Notes: generated from the letters alone by a model not told the origin. A stretch of DNA of 64,000 nt from an uncultured Flavobacteriaceae bacterium (GCA_947495135.1 CANLXN010000005.1:186001-250000); one strand, 5' to 3'. Counted from the stretch's first letter, positions 51,211 to 61,249 are shown. Translations and numbers: made by a program.

Positions 51211-53040
51211 ATGTATACAAAAAACGAACAGGACATCAAGACCCGTATGATTCAAAAGGCAGCAGCCCTTTGGGGAATTGCACCTAAAGATATAGAGAGT
51301 TCTTTCGATCCTTTGGTCTCACTCCTTATAAGTGCCTGTGCTTCCGAAATAGGAAAGGTGGAAGGAGAAATCTATAACTCACAAACCAGAATTACCGAGC
51401 GACTTATTCAATTAATGACACCTGAAGCAATCTATGGTGCTAATCCTGCCCATGCCATCGCATATGCGGAGCCAATTGATAAGGTAATTACTATTAAGCC
51501 AGAGAGTCAGCTTTACTTTAAGAAGAAGATCAATTCTAAAAGTGGGGGAGCTCAACAAAAAAACCTATTTCTTTCTCCCTCAAGAAACATGCGTCTTATA
51601 GATGCCGAAATAACAAACGTAATATGTGGCGATAAAATTTATACGCAAGGGGCCAAAGAGGGTAAGAAATTCTTAGGACACATTGAGAAAGCGACTGCTC
51701 CGTCCAAACTATATTTGGGTGTGAGAAGTAACCAACAAGATGTTCCCTTAAAGGATGTTTCTCTTTATTTTGAGTTGCAAGATGCCAGTTTAAAAGAGTT
51801 GTTTTATCATCACCTAAAAAATATTCAGTGTTCTTTGAATGCTGAAATGTTACTGCTCGAAGAAGGTTTTTCAGATACTAAAGAAGAAGAGCGCCTAACA
51901 ATTGAAGCTATCTTTAATTCGGTTACTAATAAAACCAAGAGTATTGAAAACAGCGTCAATCAATATTATCAGAAGAGCTATATAACCATTAGATCGCTTT
52001 CTTATTTAACTAAGAAAGGTGCGCTGCCCAAAAATGTTTTTTCTGAAACAGATCTAAAAGATTACCCTGAAGTTAAAGGACTTAATTGGATTGAAATAGA
52101 ATTTCCGAGAATTATTGATTCGAGCATGCTAGAACGGGTTTTTTGTTCCTTCAATGCATTTCCTGTACTAAATAGAAAGCTCAATAGTTTTTCCTATTTA
52201 CTAAAAGATTTTATACATATTGTTCCCATACAGACCAACGATTTATTTTTAGATGTACAAAACGTCGAGAATACCTCTGGAAAAGGTTATGTGTTAAGAC
52301 AGAACAGTACTTCCCAAGAAAAAAAGGGAACATTTATCTTACGGGAAGACCAAGCAGGAAAGTTAGACTCGCGTAGCGCGAAGCAATTTTTGAGTCATAT
52401 GATGGAATTGATGAAGGAAGAGAGTGCTTCCTTTTCATTCTTAGGAAGTGATTTTTTACAAAGTAATATCAATAAGCTCAATCAAACCATTATGCTGCTC
52501 GAAAAGAGGGCAGAGGACCTCACAGAAAAATCCAATGAAACCGTTTATATTTCCTTGAAACCATACGGAGTAAAAGAAACCTTACTTGTTAGCTATTGGA
52601 CCACAGATGGTGCACTGGGTAATAAAATCAAATCTGGTACTGCTCTGTCCAATTATCAAGGAACTGAGTTGAAGCAGAAAAGCGGGGTGTTATTAACCAA
52701 TACACTAGACGGAAGGGACAGTCTTAGCATGGAAGAGCGATTAAATAGTTATCGGAGTTCATTGCTCTCCCGGGGACGGATTGTAACCAAAAAAGATGTA
52801 AGTGCATTGTGCCATACTGTATATAACGATCGAATTAGTAAGGTAGAGGTGGAGAAGTCGTATACATCAGATATTGCAACGAATAAAGGAGTGCTGCCCT
52901 GTATGAGAATTACCTTGCATCCAAATAAAAAAATGAATCTTCCAGACCAAGAATGGCAATCGCTTACCAATAATCTTCTAAGTATTTTAGAAAAGAAATC
53001 GGTAAATGTCTTTCCGTATGTTGTGGAGATGAAGGAATAA
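51211..53040 (+). CDS. tssF: T6SS baseplate protein TssF
   Basis: 609 residues. The N-terminus (TRMIQKAAALWGIAPKDIESSFDPLVSLLISACASEIGKVEGEI) and the following TERLIQLMTPEAIYGANPAHAIAYAEP are typical of Bacteroidota TssF. A central domain (LYLGVRSNQQDVPLKDVSLYFEL, then LNWIEIEFPRIID) and a C-terminal domain (KPYGVKETLLVSYWTTDGALGN, SRGRIVTKKDVSALCH) complete it. It has no helices spanning the membrane. It lies 196 bases after tssE, with no clear terminator between. Confidence 0.88.
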   Translation: MYTKNEQDIKTRMIQKAAALWGIAPKDIESSFDPLVSLLISACASEIGKVEGEIYNSQTRITERLIQLMTPEAIYGANPAHAIAYAEPIDKVITIKPESQLYFKKKINSKSGGAQQKNLFLSPSRNMRLIDAEITNVICGDKIYTQGAKEGKKFLGHIEKATAPSKLYLGVRSNQQDVPLKDVSLYFELQDASLKELFYHHLKNIQCSLNAEMLLLEEGFSDTKEEERLTIEAIFNSVTNKTKSIENSVNQYYQKSYITIRSLSYLTKKGALPKNVFSETDLKDYPEVKGLNWIEIEFPRIIDSSMLERVFCSFNAFPVLNRKLNSFSYLLKDFIHIVPIQTNDLFLDVQNVENTSGKGYVLRQNSTSQEKKGTFILREDQAGKLDSRSAKQFLSHMMELMKEESASFSFLGSDFLQSNINKLNQTIMLLEKRAEDLTEKSNETVYISLKPYGVKETLLVSYWTTDGALGNKIKSGTALSNYQGTELKQKSGVLLTNTLDGRDSLSMEERLNSYRSSLLSRGRIVTKKDVSALCHTVYNDRISKVEVEKSYTSDIATNKGVLPCMRITLHPNKKMNLPDQEWQSLTNNLLSILEKKSVNVFPYVVEMKE

Positions 53041-53244
53041 GAACACAAAGCTCTTACAAAAGACGGTTTTTCAATCGGACAAAAGGAGGATTTTTAGGGT
53101 GAGGTGCAGAAGAGGTTATTATTAAGTTTATTATAACATTCAGCGGCCTGCAAATCTGAAAAATAAAATTCATTTTTGTATTTTTATGATACAGATGAAA
53201 TGGTATTTTATGAATACTAACAGGAAGTTTTACAAGTAGAAAAC

Positions 53245-54243
53245 ATGGAAAAAGAGAATAGTCAATACAACTTTCATATAGATAAAACGGTTCATCTGTT
53301 TTTTATCGTAACGTTTTTTTCGTTCACATCACTATTTGCTTATAAATATTATTCTTCCGAAGACTGCGGCGTAGTTCAGTTCAAGACGGAGGCAAGGTCT
53401 TATAGAGTAGACGAGCTTATTCGATTTACGGATTTTTCTGAAGGAGCCAACGTTTGGAGTTGGGATTTTGATGACAGCACTAGTACTCGAACAGAGCGAA
53501 ATCCATATCACACTTTTTCAAAACCTGGGAAGTATGATGTTCGACTTACTATAAACGAATCTTGCGAATTGATGAAAACCATTACTATTGAGGAAAAAGC
53601 TTTTGTTTTGGATTCTACAAAACTGCCGGTGTTTAAAATCCCTAGTCAGGTAATGGTTGGAGAAAAATTATTCGCAACAGATGAGACCAAAGGAGCGAAT
53701 ACCTGGGAATGGCGTTTTGGAGAGACGGCCAATGTTAATTCGTACGATAAAAAAGCAGAGTACGAATATAGAGAACCAGGTTTAAAGACCATTTCTTTAG
53801 TAGTTAACGGAGATCTAAAGCATATTGGCAAGAAAAAAATTAAGGTGTTGCCTAAACCTAAAAAGAACAATACCATAGGGATTGTGAAATCTACTAAAAG
53901 CAATAATAATATCAAATACCAGCCTGATATAGGAGGGAAGATCAAGACTTCGCCAGATGAAGATCCAAAGAAGGAAGATGTACCATATATTTCGGGAAAG
54001 CAATTTGGGGATAAGCTTGTGTTAATATCTAACAAAAAGACATCTGCAAAGACTTTTCAGCGATACATGTGTGGAAAGCTGAATATGTCTGTGGTGGTGA
54101 ATAAGAAAAAGGTGGATTTTCTCGTCTTTTGTCAGAAAATTACCGGAAAAACAATCACAGTGAAAAATGTTGAGATTATTAGATCACCAGGTAGTAATTG
54201 CATAGAAAATGTAATTATCGATTTATCAAAGAGTATATTTTAA
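53245..54243 (+). CDS. PKD-domain inner-membrane protein of the T6SS block (TssP candidate)
   Basis: 332 residues with a single N-terminal transmembrane helix (about 17-38). Two PKD-like repeats follow: EGANVWSWDFDDSTSTRTERNPYHTFSKPGKYDV near 75, and KGANTWEWRFGETANV...YREPGLKTISLVV near 150. A Lys/Pro-rich linker (195-245) precedes a C-terminal domain with two Cys (MCGKLN, VFCQK). It lies between tssF and tssK. Because TssNQOPR forms the membrane complex of subtype iii, this periplasmic protein may be TssP. I cannot confirm that name from sequence alone. Confidence 0.65.
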   Translation: MEKENSQYNFHIDKTVHLFFIVTFFSFTSLFAYKYYSSEDCGVVQFKTEARSYRVDELIRFTDFSEGANVWSWDFDDSTSTRTERNPYHTFSKPGKYDVRLTINESCELMKTITIEEKAFVLDSTKLPVFKIPSQVMVGEKLFATDETKGANTWEWRFGETANVNSYDKKAEYEYREPGLKTISLVVNGDLKHIGKKKIKVLPKPKKNNTIGIVKSTKSNNNIKYQPDIGGKIKTSPDEDPKKEDVPYISGKQFGDKLVLISNKKTSAKTFQRYMCGKLNMSVVVNKKKVDFLVFCQKITGKTITVKNVEIIRSPGSNCIENVIIDLSKSIF

Positions 54244-54248
54244 AGGGT

Positions 54249-55406
54249 ATGGATCAAGAAAAACATGTTTATAACAGGGTGAACTGGATTGATGGAATGA
54301 AGATCAACAAGTCTCATTTTATTAGTCAGGATAACGCCAATATTCGAATGTTGCACGACGCCCTTCAAAAGGGGATATCGGCAGTCAATTTTGGTCTTCT
54401 TCCAGATCCGTCTATCGATGATGCGGTAGATATTGTCGTGTCTATGGATGGGCAGAATACCGTTCATATCAAAGTAAATAAGTGTCAGGCAATAACCGAG
54501 GGCGGTTTTTTGATAAATATTACTGCCAATGAAACAAAGGAGCTCAATGAAGTGAGTAAGGTAATTACTGGAAAACATGAAATTACACCAGATCATGATG
54601 CCTATTACGTTGTGCTCACCGTACATCCTTATAAACGCGTGCCAGTTGGTACTGCAGATTTGGAAGAAGAACCGCCTAGACATCCCTATGTATTACCAGA
54701 GTATTCATTGGATATTATTCCTTCTGAAAGTGGAAATTATAGTGAATTTGGTATGTTTCATCTAACTATTGCAAAAATAATTGTAGAGGATGGAAGAGCA
54801 AATTTAGCAGAGGATTTCATTCCTCCCTGCAGTTCTATTCAGAGTCATCAGGATTTAAAATACACCTATGTTGAAATTGATACGTTCCTCAATGCTATGG
54901 AACGGTATTCGCTTCAAATTATTCAGAAAATACATCAGAAAAAACAATCCAATGATCTTGCCGTAATGGTACTGTACATTACCCAAAGTGTTTTACTACA
55001 TTTAGGAGGTGTTTTACCAGAGTTTCGACAACAGGATCGATTCAATCCACCCATAAGTATGATTACCAAGCTAATGGGGTTGGCAAGGGTTATTAAAAAT
55101 AGTATTGATGTATATGTTGGGACAGGAAAGGAAGAACTACTCAATTATCTGTCGGATTGGTGTGATGTGAATCAAGGAGCATTTGAGAATGTACTAGTTG
55201 AAATGATTGAACTCGAATATCAGCATACAGATATTAACAAGGCATTGTCGAAGGTTTCATCTTTTACGAAACTGATGCTGTCGCTATTTAAGAAATTAAA
55301 TGAATTGGATTACATTGGTAAGAAATCCGATTCTAAGATCTTTGTAAAAGAAGAGATCATTGCAAAAAATGAAGTTAAGAACAGAAGAAGTTTTTTACTT
55401 GACTAA
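54249..55406 (+). CDS. tssK: T6SS baseplate protein TssK
   Basis: 385 residues from the ATG at 54249 (MDQEKHVYNRVNWIDG); an upstream start at 54198 would overlap the previous gene and adds an unrelated segment. TssK links the baseplate to the membrane complex. The N-terminal YNRVNWIDGMKINKSHFISQDNAN matches the usual vhW.eGmll..qHF..qd. The middle shows HPYKRVPVGTADLEEEPPRHPYVLPEY, and the C-terminal helical part shows VSSFTKLMLSLFKKLNELDYIGKK. It starts 5 bases after the PKD protein stop. Confidence 0.9.
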   Translation: MDQEKHVYNRVNWIDGMKINKSHFISQDNANIRMLHDALQKGISAVNFGLLPDPSIDDAVDIVVSMDGQNTVHIKVNKCQAITEGGFLINITANETKELNEVSKVITGKHEITPDHDAYYVVLTVHPYKRVPVGTADLEEEPPRHPYVLPEYSLDIIPSESGNYSEFGMFHLTIAKIIVEDGRANLAEDFIPPCSSIQSHQDLKYTYVEIDTFLNAMERYSLQIIQKIHQKKQSNDLAVMVLYITQSVLLHLGGVLPEFRQQDRFNPPISMITKLMGLARVIKNSIDVYVGTGKEELLNYLSDWCDVNQGAFENVLVEMIELEYQHTDINKALSKVSSFTKLMLSLFKKLNELDYIGKKSDSKIFVKEEIIAKNEVKNRRSFLLD

Positions 55407-55425
55407 ATAAACTACCCCACACCTT

Positions 55426-55935
55426 ATGAAAGCAAAAAATAGAAAAGCTCGGAGAAATAGTTTTTTAAAATTCTTCATATTATTTGCAGTAACAACCGCC
55501 ATGATTGTAACTGCTTTTTTCTTTGACTTTAAGCTAATGCCATTTAAAGAAAATAAGGTCTTACGCCTTCAAGCATTAGAAATTGAAAAAGAAATTGAAT
55601 TTCAAGAGAACTTTTCCGAAGATATTATTAAAATTAGAGGCATGGTAGATTCGCTTGATATTCCAGGGCAAAATCGCGCTTTTTTAAATTCTATGTTAAG
55701 TGCACAAATTGTAAAGCTTCAAGAAACCATACCTATCAAAGATTCGACCTATCGTTACGATATGTACAACAATATCATTTGGTCTTTTGCTGAAATTCAG
55801 AAACTAAAAGAACAGGTGCATTCTTATGCAGAAGTGGACGAACGTATTGAAGAGTACAAAGATGAGCTCGAGAAGTGTAGAGACGATCTTCAAGAAGAAA
55901 AAAGGACGGTAGACGCACTCCGGAATAACAATTAA
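55426..55935 (+). CDS. tssO: T6SS-iii membrane complex protein TssO
   Basis: 169 residues. A basic N-terminus is followed by one transmembrane helix (about 13-33) and a periplasmic coiled coil (LQALEIEKEIEFQENFSEDIIKIRG, then YAEVDERIEEYKDELEKCRDDLQEEKR). This is the TssO plan and the gene sits right after tssK. Members are part of the TssNQOPR envelope complex. It is the last gene of the plus-strand block and is followed by a terminator. Confidence 0.85.
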   Translation: MKAKNRKARRNSFLKFFILFAVTTAMIVTAFFFDFKLMPFKENKVLRLQALEIEKEIEFQENFSEDIIKIRGMVDSLDIPGQNRAFLNSMLSAQIVKLQETIPIKDSTYRYDMYNNIIWSFAEIQKLKEQVHSYAEVDERIEEYKDELEKCRDDLQEEKRTVDALRNNN

Positions 55936-55981
55936 TGGGAATAGTAGGGCTTATTTAACCTAACAATATTGAAATACTATC

Positions 55982-56010
55982 AAAGTCATTGCCACAGGTG
56001 ATGACTTTTT
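55982..56010 (+). terminator. rho-independent terminator after tssO
   Basis: AAAGTCAT (55982-55989) pairs with ATGACTTT (56001-56008) in a perfect 8-base-pair stem that runs into TTTTT. It marks the end of the plus-strand T6SS block. Confidence 0.75.
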
Positions 56011-56111
56011 GATTTCTTTCTAGGAGTAGAATTTAACAAGTTATTATCTTAGACTTTTTAAATTGAAAATTCCTAGACCTCCAAAGGTTTAGTACTTTAA
56101 AACGATCTTAA

Positions 56112-56579
56112 ATGCAACCTAATAATTTCACTACTAATTTCTTCGGAATTGGGATTCAAAATGGCAAAACACCGGAAAATTTAGGCGTGCTTTGGCGTAC
56201 CGCTCAGAATTTAGGAGCAAGTTTCATTTTTACCATCGGAAAGCGTTACGCTCACCAAGCAAGCGACACACACAATTCGGTCAAATCTATGCCTTATTAT
56301 CATTACAAAGATTTTGAAGATTTTTTTACTCACCTTCCAAAAGGAGTGCGAATAGTAGGAGTAGAAAAAACCGATAAAGCCGAAAACTTGGAAGACTTTC
56401 AACACCCAAGAAGATGCGTTTATTTACTGGGTGCAGAGGACAATGGGTTAACAAGAGAAGCACAAGATCGAGCTCACTTTTTGGTGCAGTTTCCTTCAGA
56501 GTTTAGCCTCAATGTTGCGGTGGCGGGAAGTATAGTGATGTACGATCGCACTCGCAATAAACCTTTCCTAAACGGTTAA
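56112..56579 (+). CDS. TrmH/SpoU-family RNA methyltransferase
   Basis: 155-residue SPOUT methyltransferase that 2'-O-methylates RNA. The knot motifs are present: NPENLGVLWRTAQNLGAS-type sequence (PENLGVLWRTAQNLGASFIF) near 21, YLLGAEDNGLT near 106, and the SLNVAVAGSIVMYDR segment near 131 that binds S-adenosylmethionine. It is short but complete, lacking the N-terminal extension of TrmH proper. The target RNA is unknown; tRNA modification is likely. Confidence 0.88.
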   Translation: MQPNNFTTNFFGIGIQNGKTPENLGVLWRTAQNLGASFIFTIGKRYAHQASDTHNSVKSMPYYHYKDFEDFFTHLPKGVRIVGVEKTDKAENLEDFQHPRRCVYLLGAEDNGLTREAQDRAHFLVQFPSEFSLNVAVAGSIVMYDRTRNKPFLNG

Positions 56580-56624
56580 AAATTGCTTTGTTTTCCGATC
56601 TACTATAGTTAACAAATTAAAAGA

Positions 56625-56670
56625 GCGCGCAAAGATTGATATTATATCAAACCTTTGCGCGCCTGTTTTT
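56625..56670 (+). terminator. rho-independent terminator after the methyltransferase gene
   Basis: GCGCGCAAAG (56625-56634) pairs with CTTTGCGCGC (56653-56662) in a 10-base-pair GC-rich stem, followed by CTGTTTTT. It lies between convergent genes. Confidence 0.85.
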
Positions 56671-56691
56671 CTGATGAGAGTTATCTCAACT

Positions 56692-57942
56692 TTATTCGTC
56701 AAGCCTCTCTTTTAATACTGTGTATTTTGTGTCTTGACCTATTTTGCTATAAATGTTTAAAAGCGTTTTAACCACATCCATGTTTTTTGGTTGCAATTCT
56801 ACCACACTTTCCAAATATGGCAGTGCTTGTGTATATAATGTATTGCGTTCCAATTTTAGTTCTTCATAACGCATATCATCGGTTTCAGACATCCCCAAAC
56901 TATTCATTTCTTCTAGAATTGTCGTCTCCTGATCTAAAATTATAGAGGCTAGATTAATTTTTGCATTCACATGCGTAGGATCTAGATTCAAGGTTTTTTT
57001 GTATAGTTCTTTCGCTTTCTCCATATCGTTACTTTGTGCACTAGATACTGCAAAATTGTAATATAAGTTAGGGTCGTTTGGCGATTGCTGAATAAGCAAA
57101 TCCATAGCTTGATTGTACTTGTCCTTGGCACCTAATTGACCATAAAGTTGAAATACTTGTGTTAATAAAGCTTTGTCGTTAGGCGACTTGGCCAATGCCT
57201 TGTCCATTATCAATATGGCTGGTTGTGTTCGGTTAAGCTGAATAGATGTAGTTGCTACACCTCGTAACAGTTCGCGTATTTTTGAACCAGAACTTAAAGT
57301 TTCTGGCTTTCTGTGGGTACGCTGGTCTACAGCTCGATCTCTCATATAAGCCGAAGCAAAAGCTTCTTTTTCTCCAGACTTAATATTGGTTGCCGCATAG
57401 CGTGTCCTAGCACCAGTGTATCCCATTTCAAAAAGACTGTGGTAAGCAGAGAAAGCCTCTTCGTATTCTTTTGCTAGTAAGTGACTTTTGGCAGCACTGT
57501 GGAAATAAGTGGTGTCTCCGGTAGATTGATAAGCAGTGGTGTAAAGAGTAGCTGCAGCAGAGAAATTTTTCTTTTGGAATTCACTAATCGCTGCTTTGGC
57601 TGTGAGGCTTTTTAATTCTGTTTTAATGAGCATAATTCTCCTTTTAAGTGCGGCATTTTGATCGTACTTATCGGCGAATTTTAACGACTGCGAAACGGTC
57701 TCTAATTGATTCAGGTCTACCTCTTTGCCGGCGAGGTGCATTTCGGCTTCTACCACATAGTAATGAGCGCGAGTTTCGCTTCTGGCTGCGGCAAAAATTT
57801 GTCGAGCCTTTCCCAAATAGTAAGCAGCATCTTGTAGTTCGCCTGCATTTACAGCTTTTTCTGCTTTCTTAATTTCTTGTTTCTGTGCTTGAAGGGACGG
57901 AATTGCAAATAACAATAGCGCCAAAATCGTAAGTGATTTCAT
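56692..57942 (-). CDS. secreted tetratricopeptide-repeat protein
   Basis: 416 residues with a signal peptide (MKSLTILALLLFAIPSLQAQ) and repeated helical pairs of the TPR type across the protein, clearest at residues 260-330 (KALLTQVFQLYGQLGAKDKYNQAMDLL, DPNLYYNFAVSSAQSNDMEKAKELYKKTLNL). The N-terminal part is less regular. No catalytic motif is seen. The product should be in the periplasm or at the outer membrane, with a scaffold or binding role. It is not adjacent to T6SS genes in an operon sense. Confidence 0.85.
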   Translation of the reverse strand: MKSLTILALLLFAIPSLQAQKQEIKKAEKAVNAGELQDAAYYLGKARQIFAAARSETRAHYYVVEAEMHLAGKEVDLNQLETVSQSLKFADKYDQNAALKRRIMLIKTELKSLTAKAAISEFQKKNFSAAATLYTTAYQSTGDTTYFHSAAKSHLLAKEYEEAFSAYHSLFEMGYTGARTRYAATNIKSGEKEAFASAYMRDRAVDQRTHRKPETLSSGSKIRELLRGVATTSIQLNRTQPAILIMDKALAKSPNDKALLTQVFQLYGQLGAKDKYNQAMDLLIQQSPNDPNLYYNFAVSSAQSNDMEKAKELYKKTLNLDPTHVNAKINLASIILDQETTILEEMNSLGMSETDDMRYEELKLERNTLYTQALPYLESVVELQPKNMDVVKTLLNIYSKIGQDTKYTVLKERLDE

Positions 57943-58624
57943 CTAAGTTTGGTTTATTAGGTTTATTATAATTTTTCAGTTCTATTTTTTTTAATATTCA
58001 ATAGTTGTGAAAGCTATATGCCGTCAAAAAGGTTTTGCGAGCACGGGCAAAATTTTATCCTTTTTAAACCTATTTTTAGCGGGGAAACACTTTCTAAACG
58101 TTGTACTCAAAAACAGAAAGTGATTAGGTCTTGACGGGTACTAATGTAAAAAAAAATCGTTTTATATCAGAATTTTCCGACAAATATTTTTGAATTTTAT
58201 GCTTTTTATCGATTATTTGTGTTCTTACAACGAATATTCCTGTTTGTTCTAGGGGTGTCCTCGGTTTTTGTTAATTTTTTCATAATTCCAATTGATGGCT
58301 TTCTAAGTATGAAAATCTGAAGGATTTGAACGACATCATTTTTTAGAATTACAGGTTTGCTGTTATAGTTTATTGGTCGCATATTACTTCTTGAAATTCA
58401 AATATGCTCTTACGCTAGGGGAGGTCTTTCTATAATTTGAACACACCGAGCTTCACAGAAACTTATGGTCGATTTAAATCTGAAGGGTTCTTCCACGTTA
58501 CTTGGATGGTCTAATCGGAAAAAGCTTTCCGTATAAAATATCTATACACCTTCCTTGCATATGGAAAATTGTATTTCGAACATCGTAAATTAAAACTACC
58601 TTCGCCATCTAACTCAGCCGTTTC
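57943..58624. other. 682-base gene-free stretch
   Basis: Very AT-rich, divergent region between the TPR gene and the antiporter gene. I find no frame longer than short chance ones, no clear promoter consensus, no tRNA-like fold and no repeat shared with other parts of the window. It could carry an unannotated RNA, but nothing visible supports that. Confidence 0.5.
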
Positions 58625-59875
58625 ATGGATTATTTTCTAATAGTTACCATTCTTGTAGTTTTAGCCGCCGCCTTCGGATATGTCAATGTTCGATTTCTGA
58701 AACTACCAAATACCATTGGTTTAATGCTTATAACAATCCTTTTTACGCTAGCCGTGATAGGAATAAGTTTTTTTGACACCACCTTGCTGGATGCCGAAAG
58801 ATACATTATTGGGCAGATAGATTTCAAAAGTGTACTACTGGATAGCATGTTGAGCTTTTTATTGTTTGCAGGTGCGCTGCATACTAATTTTGATCAATTA
58901 AAGGTGCAGAGATGGCCAGTGTTTGTGTTTTCTACTTTTGGAGTATTGGTATCTACCTTTTTAGTGGGAACAGTCATGTTTTATGTGCTTCAATTACTTG
59001 GTTTGCAAATTGATTATATCTATTGTTTGTTATTTGGAGCCCTCATATCTCCCACAGACCCTATCGCGGTGCTTGGGATTCTTAAGCAGGCGGGAGCCCC
59101 TAAGAAATTAGAAACAAAAATAGTAGGTGAATCCCTCTTCAATGATGGAGTAGGTGTAGTAGTGTTCTTAACTATCTATCAAATAGCCTCTTCAGGAGGA
59201 GGTCACATTGATCCTTTGGAAATTTTGGAACTATTTGGAGTTGAAGTTATTGGTGGAATTTTACTCGGTCTTTTATTAGGTTGGATTAGTTACCGACTAA
59301 TGAAATCCATAAACGATTACGATATTGAGGTAATTATTACATTGGCAGCCGTAATGGGAGGAACCGTGATTGCTCAAAAATTGCACCTCTCAGCTCCATT
59401 AGCCATGGTTACTGCTGGACTCATTGTGGGAAATAATACGGTGAGGGAAAGTGCAATGTCCGAAATCACCGAAACCTACGTAGACAAGTTTTGGGAGCTT
59501 ATAGACATTCTTTTAAATACCATTTTGTTTGTTCTTATAGGTATGGAAATGCTCGTGCTCGCACTAGATGGTAAATTTATAGTGGCTGGCTTATTGGCAA
59601 TTCCAATTGTATTACTCTGCAGATATGCTTCTTTATTAATACCCATAAAATTCTTTAATAAGCGTTTAAACTTTGTCCCAAAAACGAACCTTATTATGAC
59701 GTGGGGAGGACTACGGGGAGGGATTTCTATCGCCTTGGCTTTAGGGTTAACAGATCTAATGCATCGAGACCTCTTTTTGGTAATTACTTATATCATTGTG
59801 GTGTTCTCTATTCTCGTGCAAGGACTTACGGTTGGAAAATTAATTAAAAAGGTGGGAGCTACGGAAACGGAGTAG
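58625..59875 (+). CDS. CPA1-family cation/proton antiporter (NhaP-like)
   Basis: 416 residues with about 12 transmembrane helices. Core motifs of the CPA1 fold are present: SPTDPIAVLGILKQAGAP near 140-157 (the crossing-helix Thr-Asp), GESLFNDGVGVVVF near 168-181 (the Asn-Asp pair), and TWGGLRGGISIALAL near 359. The protein exchanges Na+ or K+ for H+ to keep cytoplasmic pH. Length is normal and no regulatory C-terminal domain is present. Confidence 0.9.
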   Translation: MDYFLIVTILVVLAAAFGYVNVRFLKLPNTIGLMLITILFTLAVIGISFFDTTLLDAERYIIGQIDFKSVLLDSMLSFLLFAGALHTNFDQLKVQRWPVFVFSTFGVLVSTFLVGTVMFYVLQLLGLQIDYIYCLLFGALISPTDPIAVLGILKQAGAPKKLETKIVGESLFNDGVGVVVFLTIYQIASSGGGHIDPLEILELFGVEVIGGILLGLLLGWISYRLMKSINDYDIEVIITLAAVMGGTVIAQKLHLSAPLAMVTAGLIVGNNTVRESAMSEITETYVDKFWELIDILLNTILFVLIGMEMLVLALDGKFIVAGLLAIPIVLLCRYASLLIPIKFFNKRLNFVPKTNLIMTWGGLRGGISIALALGLTDLMHRDLFLVITYIIVVFSILVQGLTVGKLIKKVGATETE

Positions 59876-59892
59876 AGGTGGTTGTTTAAATT

Positions 59893-61128
59893 TTAATACC
59901 AACGTTTCTTATTCTTCCTAGAAGCTTCAGATTTTCGGCCTTTTCGGTGTTTACTTCCCTTCTTTTTATGAACTTGAGGCTTGGCATCTTTTGCAAGCAC
60001 ATAAGGATGATCTTCCTCTACAGGAATAGAGTTTTTGATTAACTTCTGAATGGAAACAATATATTCCCGCTCATCGGCAGCGCAAAAAGTATACGAAATA
60101 CCATCGTTTCCAGCACGGCCAGTTCTTCCTATTCTGTGAACATAAGTTTCTGAAATATTCGGGACATCAAAATTTACAACCGAATCTAAGTTGTCAATAT
60201 CAATTCCTCGAGAAGCTACATCGGTTGCGATGAGGATTTGTACCGCACCGTTTTTAAAACGATTAAGTGCCAACTGTCTTCCACTTTGAGATTTATCCCC
60301 GTGAATACTATCGGCTAAAAAGTTGTTTTTTAAGAGGGTTTCTTCCAATTTAATCACCCCGTTTTTGGTCCTTCTGAAAATAATAATATTTCCTTTAATT
60401 GTATTTCGAAGTAGATGCAGACACAATTCTATTTTCTTGGGTTTAGGAACATAATAGAGTAATTGCTTTACATTATCTGCAGCAGATGATCTTGGAGCCA
60501 CTTCAACGCGTTCGGGATTATCCAATATTTCCTTAGCCAGTTGGACTACCTTGTGAGGCATGGTTGCAGAGAATAACATAATCTGCTTCCCTATTTTACA
60601 CAATCGTTCTATTTTTTGGACGTCATCGATAAAACCCATGTCTAACATAAGGTCGGCCTCATCGATCACAAAATTTTCAATATACTGCAAATTGATATGC
60701 TCCCTTTTGTGAAGATCAAGCAACCTTCCGGGCGTAGCGATTACAATATCAACACCTCTGGACAATTGATCTATTTGTGGATCCATAGAAGTTCCTCCAA
60801 AAAGCACACAGGTTCGCAAGTTAGTATAGTTTCCATAAGACCTAAAACTCTCCTGTATTTGAACAGCCAGTTCTCGGGTCGGACTCAAAATTAGCGCTCT
60901 TACCTTGCGATCTTTCTTGGAAACCTCTTGGTCTTTTGAAAGGAGTTCTAAAATGGGTAGGGCGAAGGCGGCTGTTTTACCAGTTCCTGTTTGGGCAGAA
61001 GCAATAATGTCTTTGCCTTCAATGGCTAAGGGAATTGTTTTTTCCTGAATAAGCGTAGCTTCCTTGTAATTTAATTCGGCAATAGCCTTTTGAATAGGTT
61101 TACTTAAAGGAAGTTCTTTGAAAAGCAT
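59893..61128 (-). CDS. DEAD-box RNA helicase
   Basis: 411 residues from the ATG at 61128 (MLFKELPLS); an upstream ATG at 61149 would add seven residues. All motifs are seen: Q motif sequence YKEATLIQEKTIP, Walker A AQTGTGKT, PTRELAVQ, DEAD with LMLDMGF, SAT, ATDVASRGID and HRIGRTGRAG. The C-terminal tail is a long Lys/Arg/Ser-rich stretch that ends KNKKRWY, like the RhlE-type helicases of Bacteroidota. It acts in RNA remodelling, probably ribosome assembly or mRNA decay. Confidence 0.95.
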   Translation of the reverse strand: MLFKELPLSKPIQKAIAELNYKEATLIQEKTIPLAIEGKDIIASAQTGTGKTAAFALPILELLSKDQEVSKKDRKVRALILSPTRELAVQIQESFRSYGNYTNLRTCVLFGGTSMDPQIDQLSRGVDIVIATPGRLLDLHKREHINLQYIENFVIDEADLMLDMGFIDDVQKIERLCKIGKQIMLFSATMPHKVVQLAKEILDNPERVEVAPRSSAADNVKQLLYYVPKPKKIELCLHLLRNTIKGNIIIFRRTKNGVIKLEETLLKNNFLADSIHGDKSQSGRQLALNRFKNGAVQILIATDVASRGIDIDNLDSVVNFDVPNISETYVHRIGRTGRAGNDGISYTFCAADEREYIVSIQKLIKNSIPVEEDHPYVLAKDAKPQVHKKKGSKHRKGRKSEASRKNKKRWY

Positions 61129-61249
61129 AGAAATTGTTTGTTGGTACAAAGGTATTGTAATTAGTTGATTTGTCGATCTCTTATTCTCAAATCTGATCGC
61201 TCACGTCTCACATCTCCTATAAACTCGTACCTTTGTAGAAATTTTCTAT

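Noticed and set aside
26390-55935. T6SS locus read as a prophage tail or an extracellular contractile injection system
   Set aside because: TssB, TssC, ClpV, Hcp, VgrG, TssE, TssF, TssG and TssK are all present together with the subtype-iii proteins TssN and TssO, and there are no capsid, portal, integrase or AAA tail-assembly genes.
57943-58624. Possible RNA gene in the 682-base gap
   Set aside because: No fold, promoter or repeat could be supported by reading alone.
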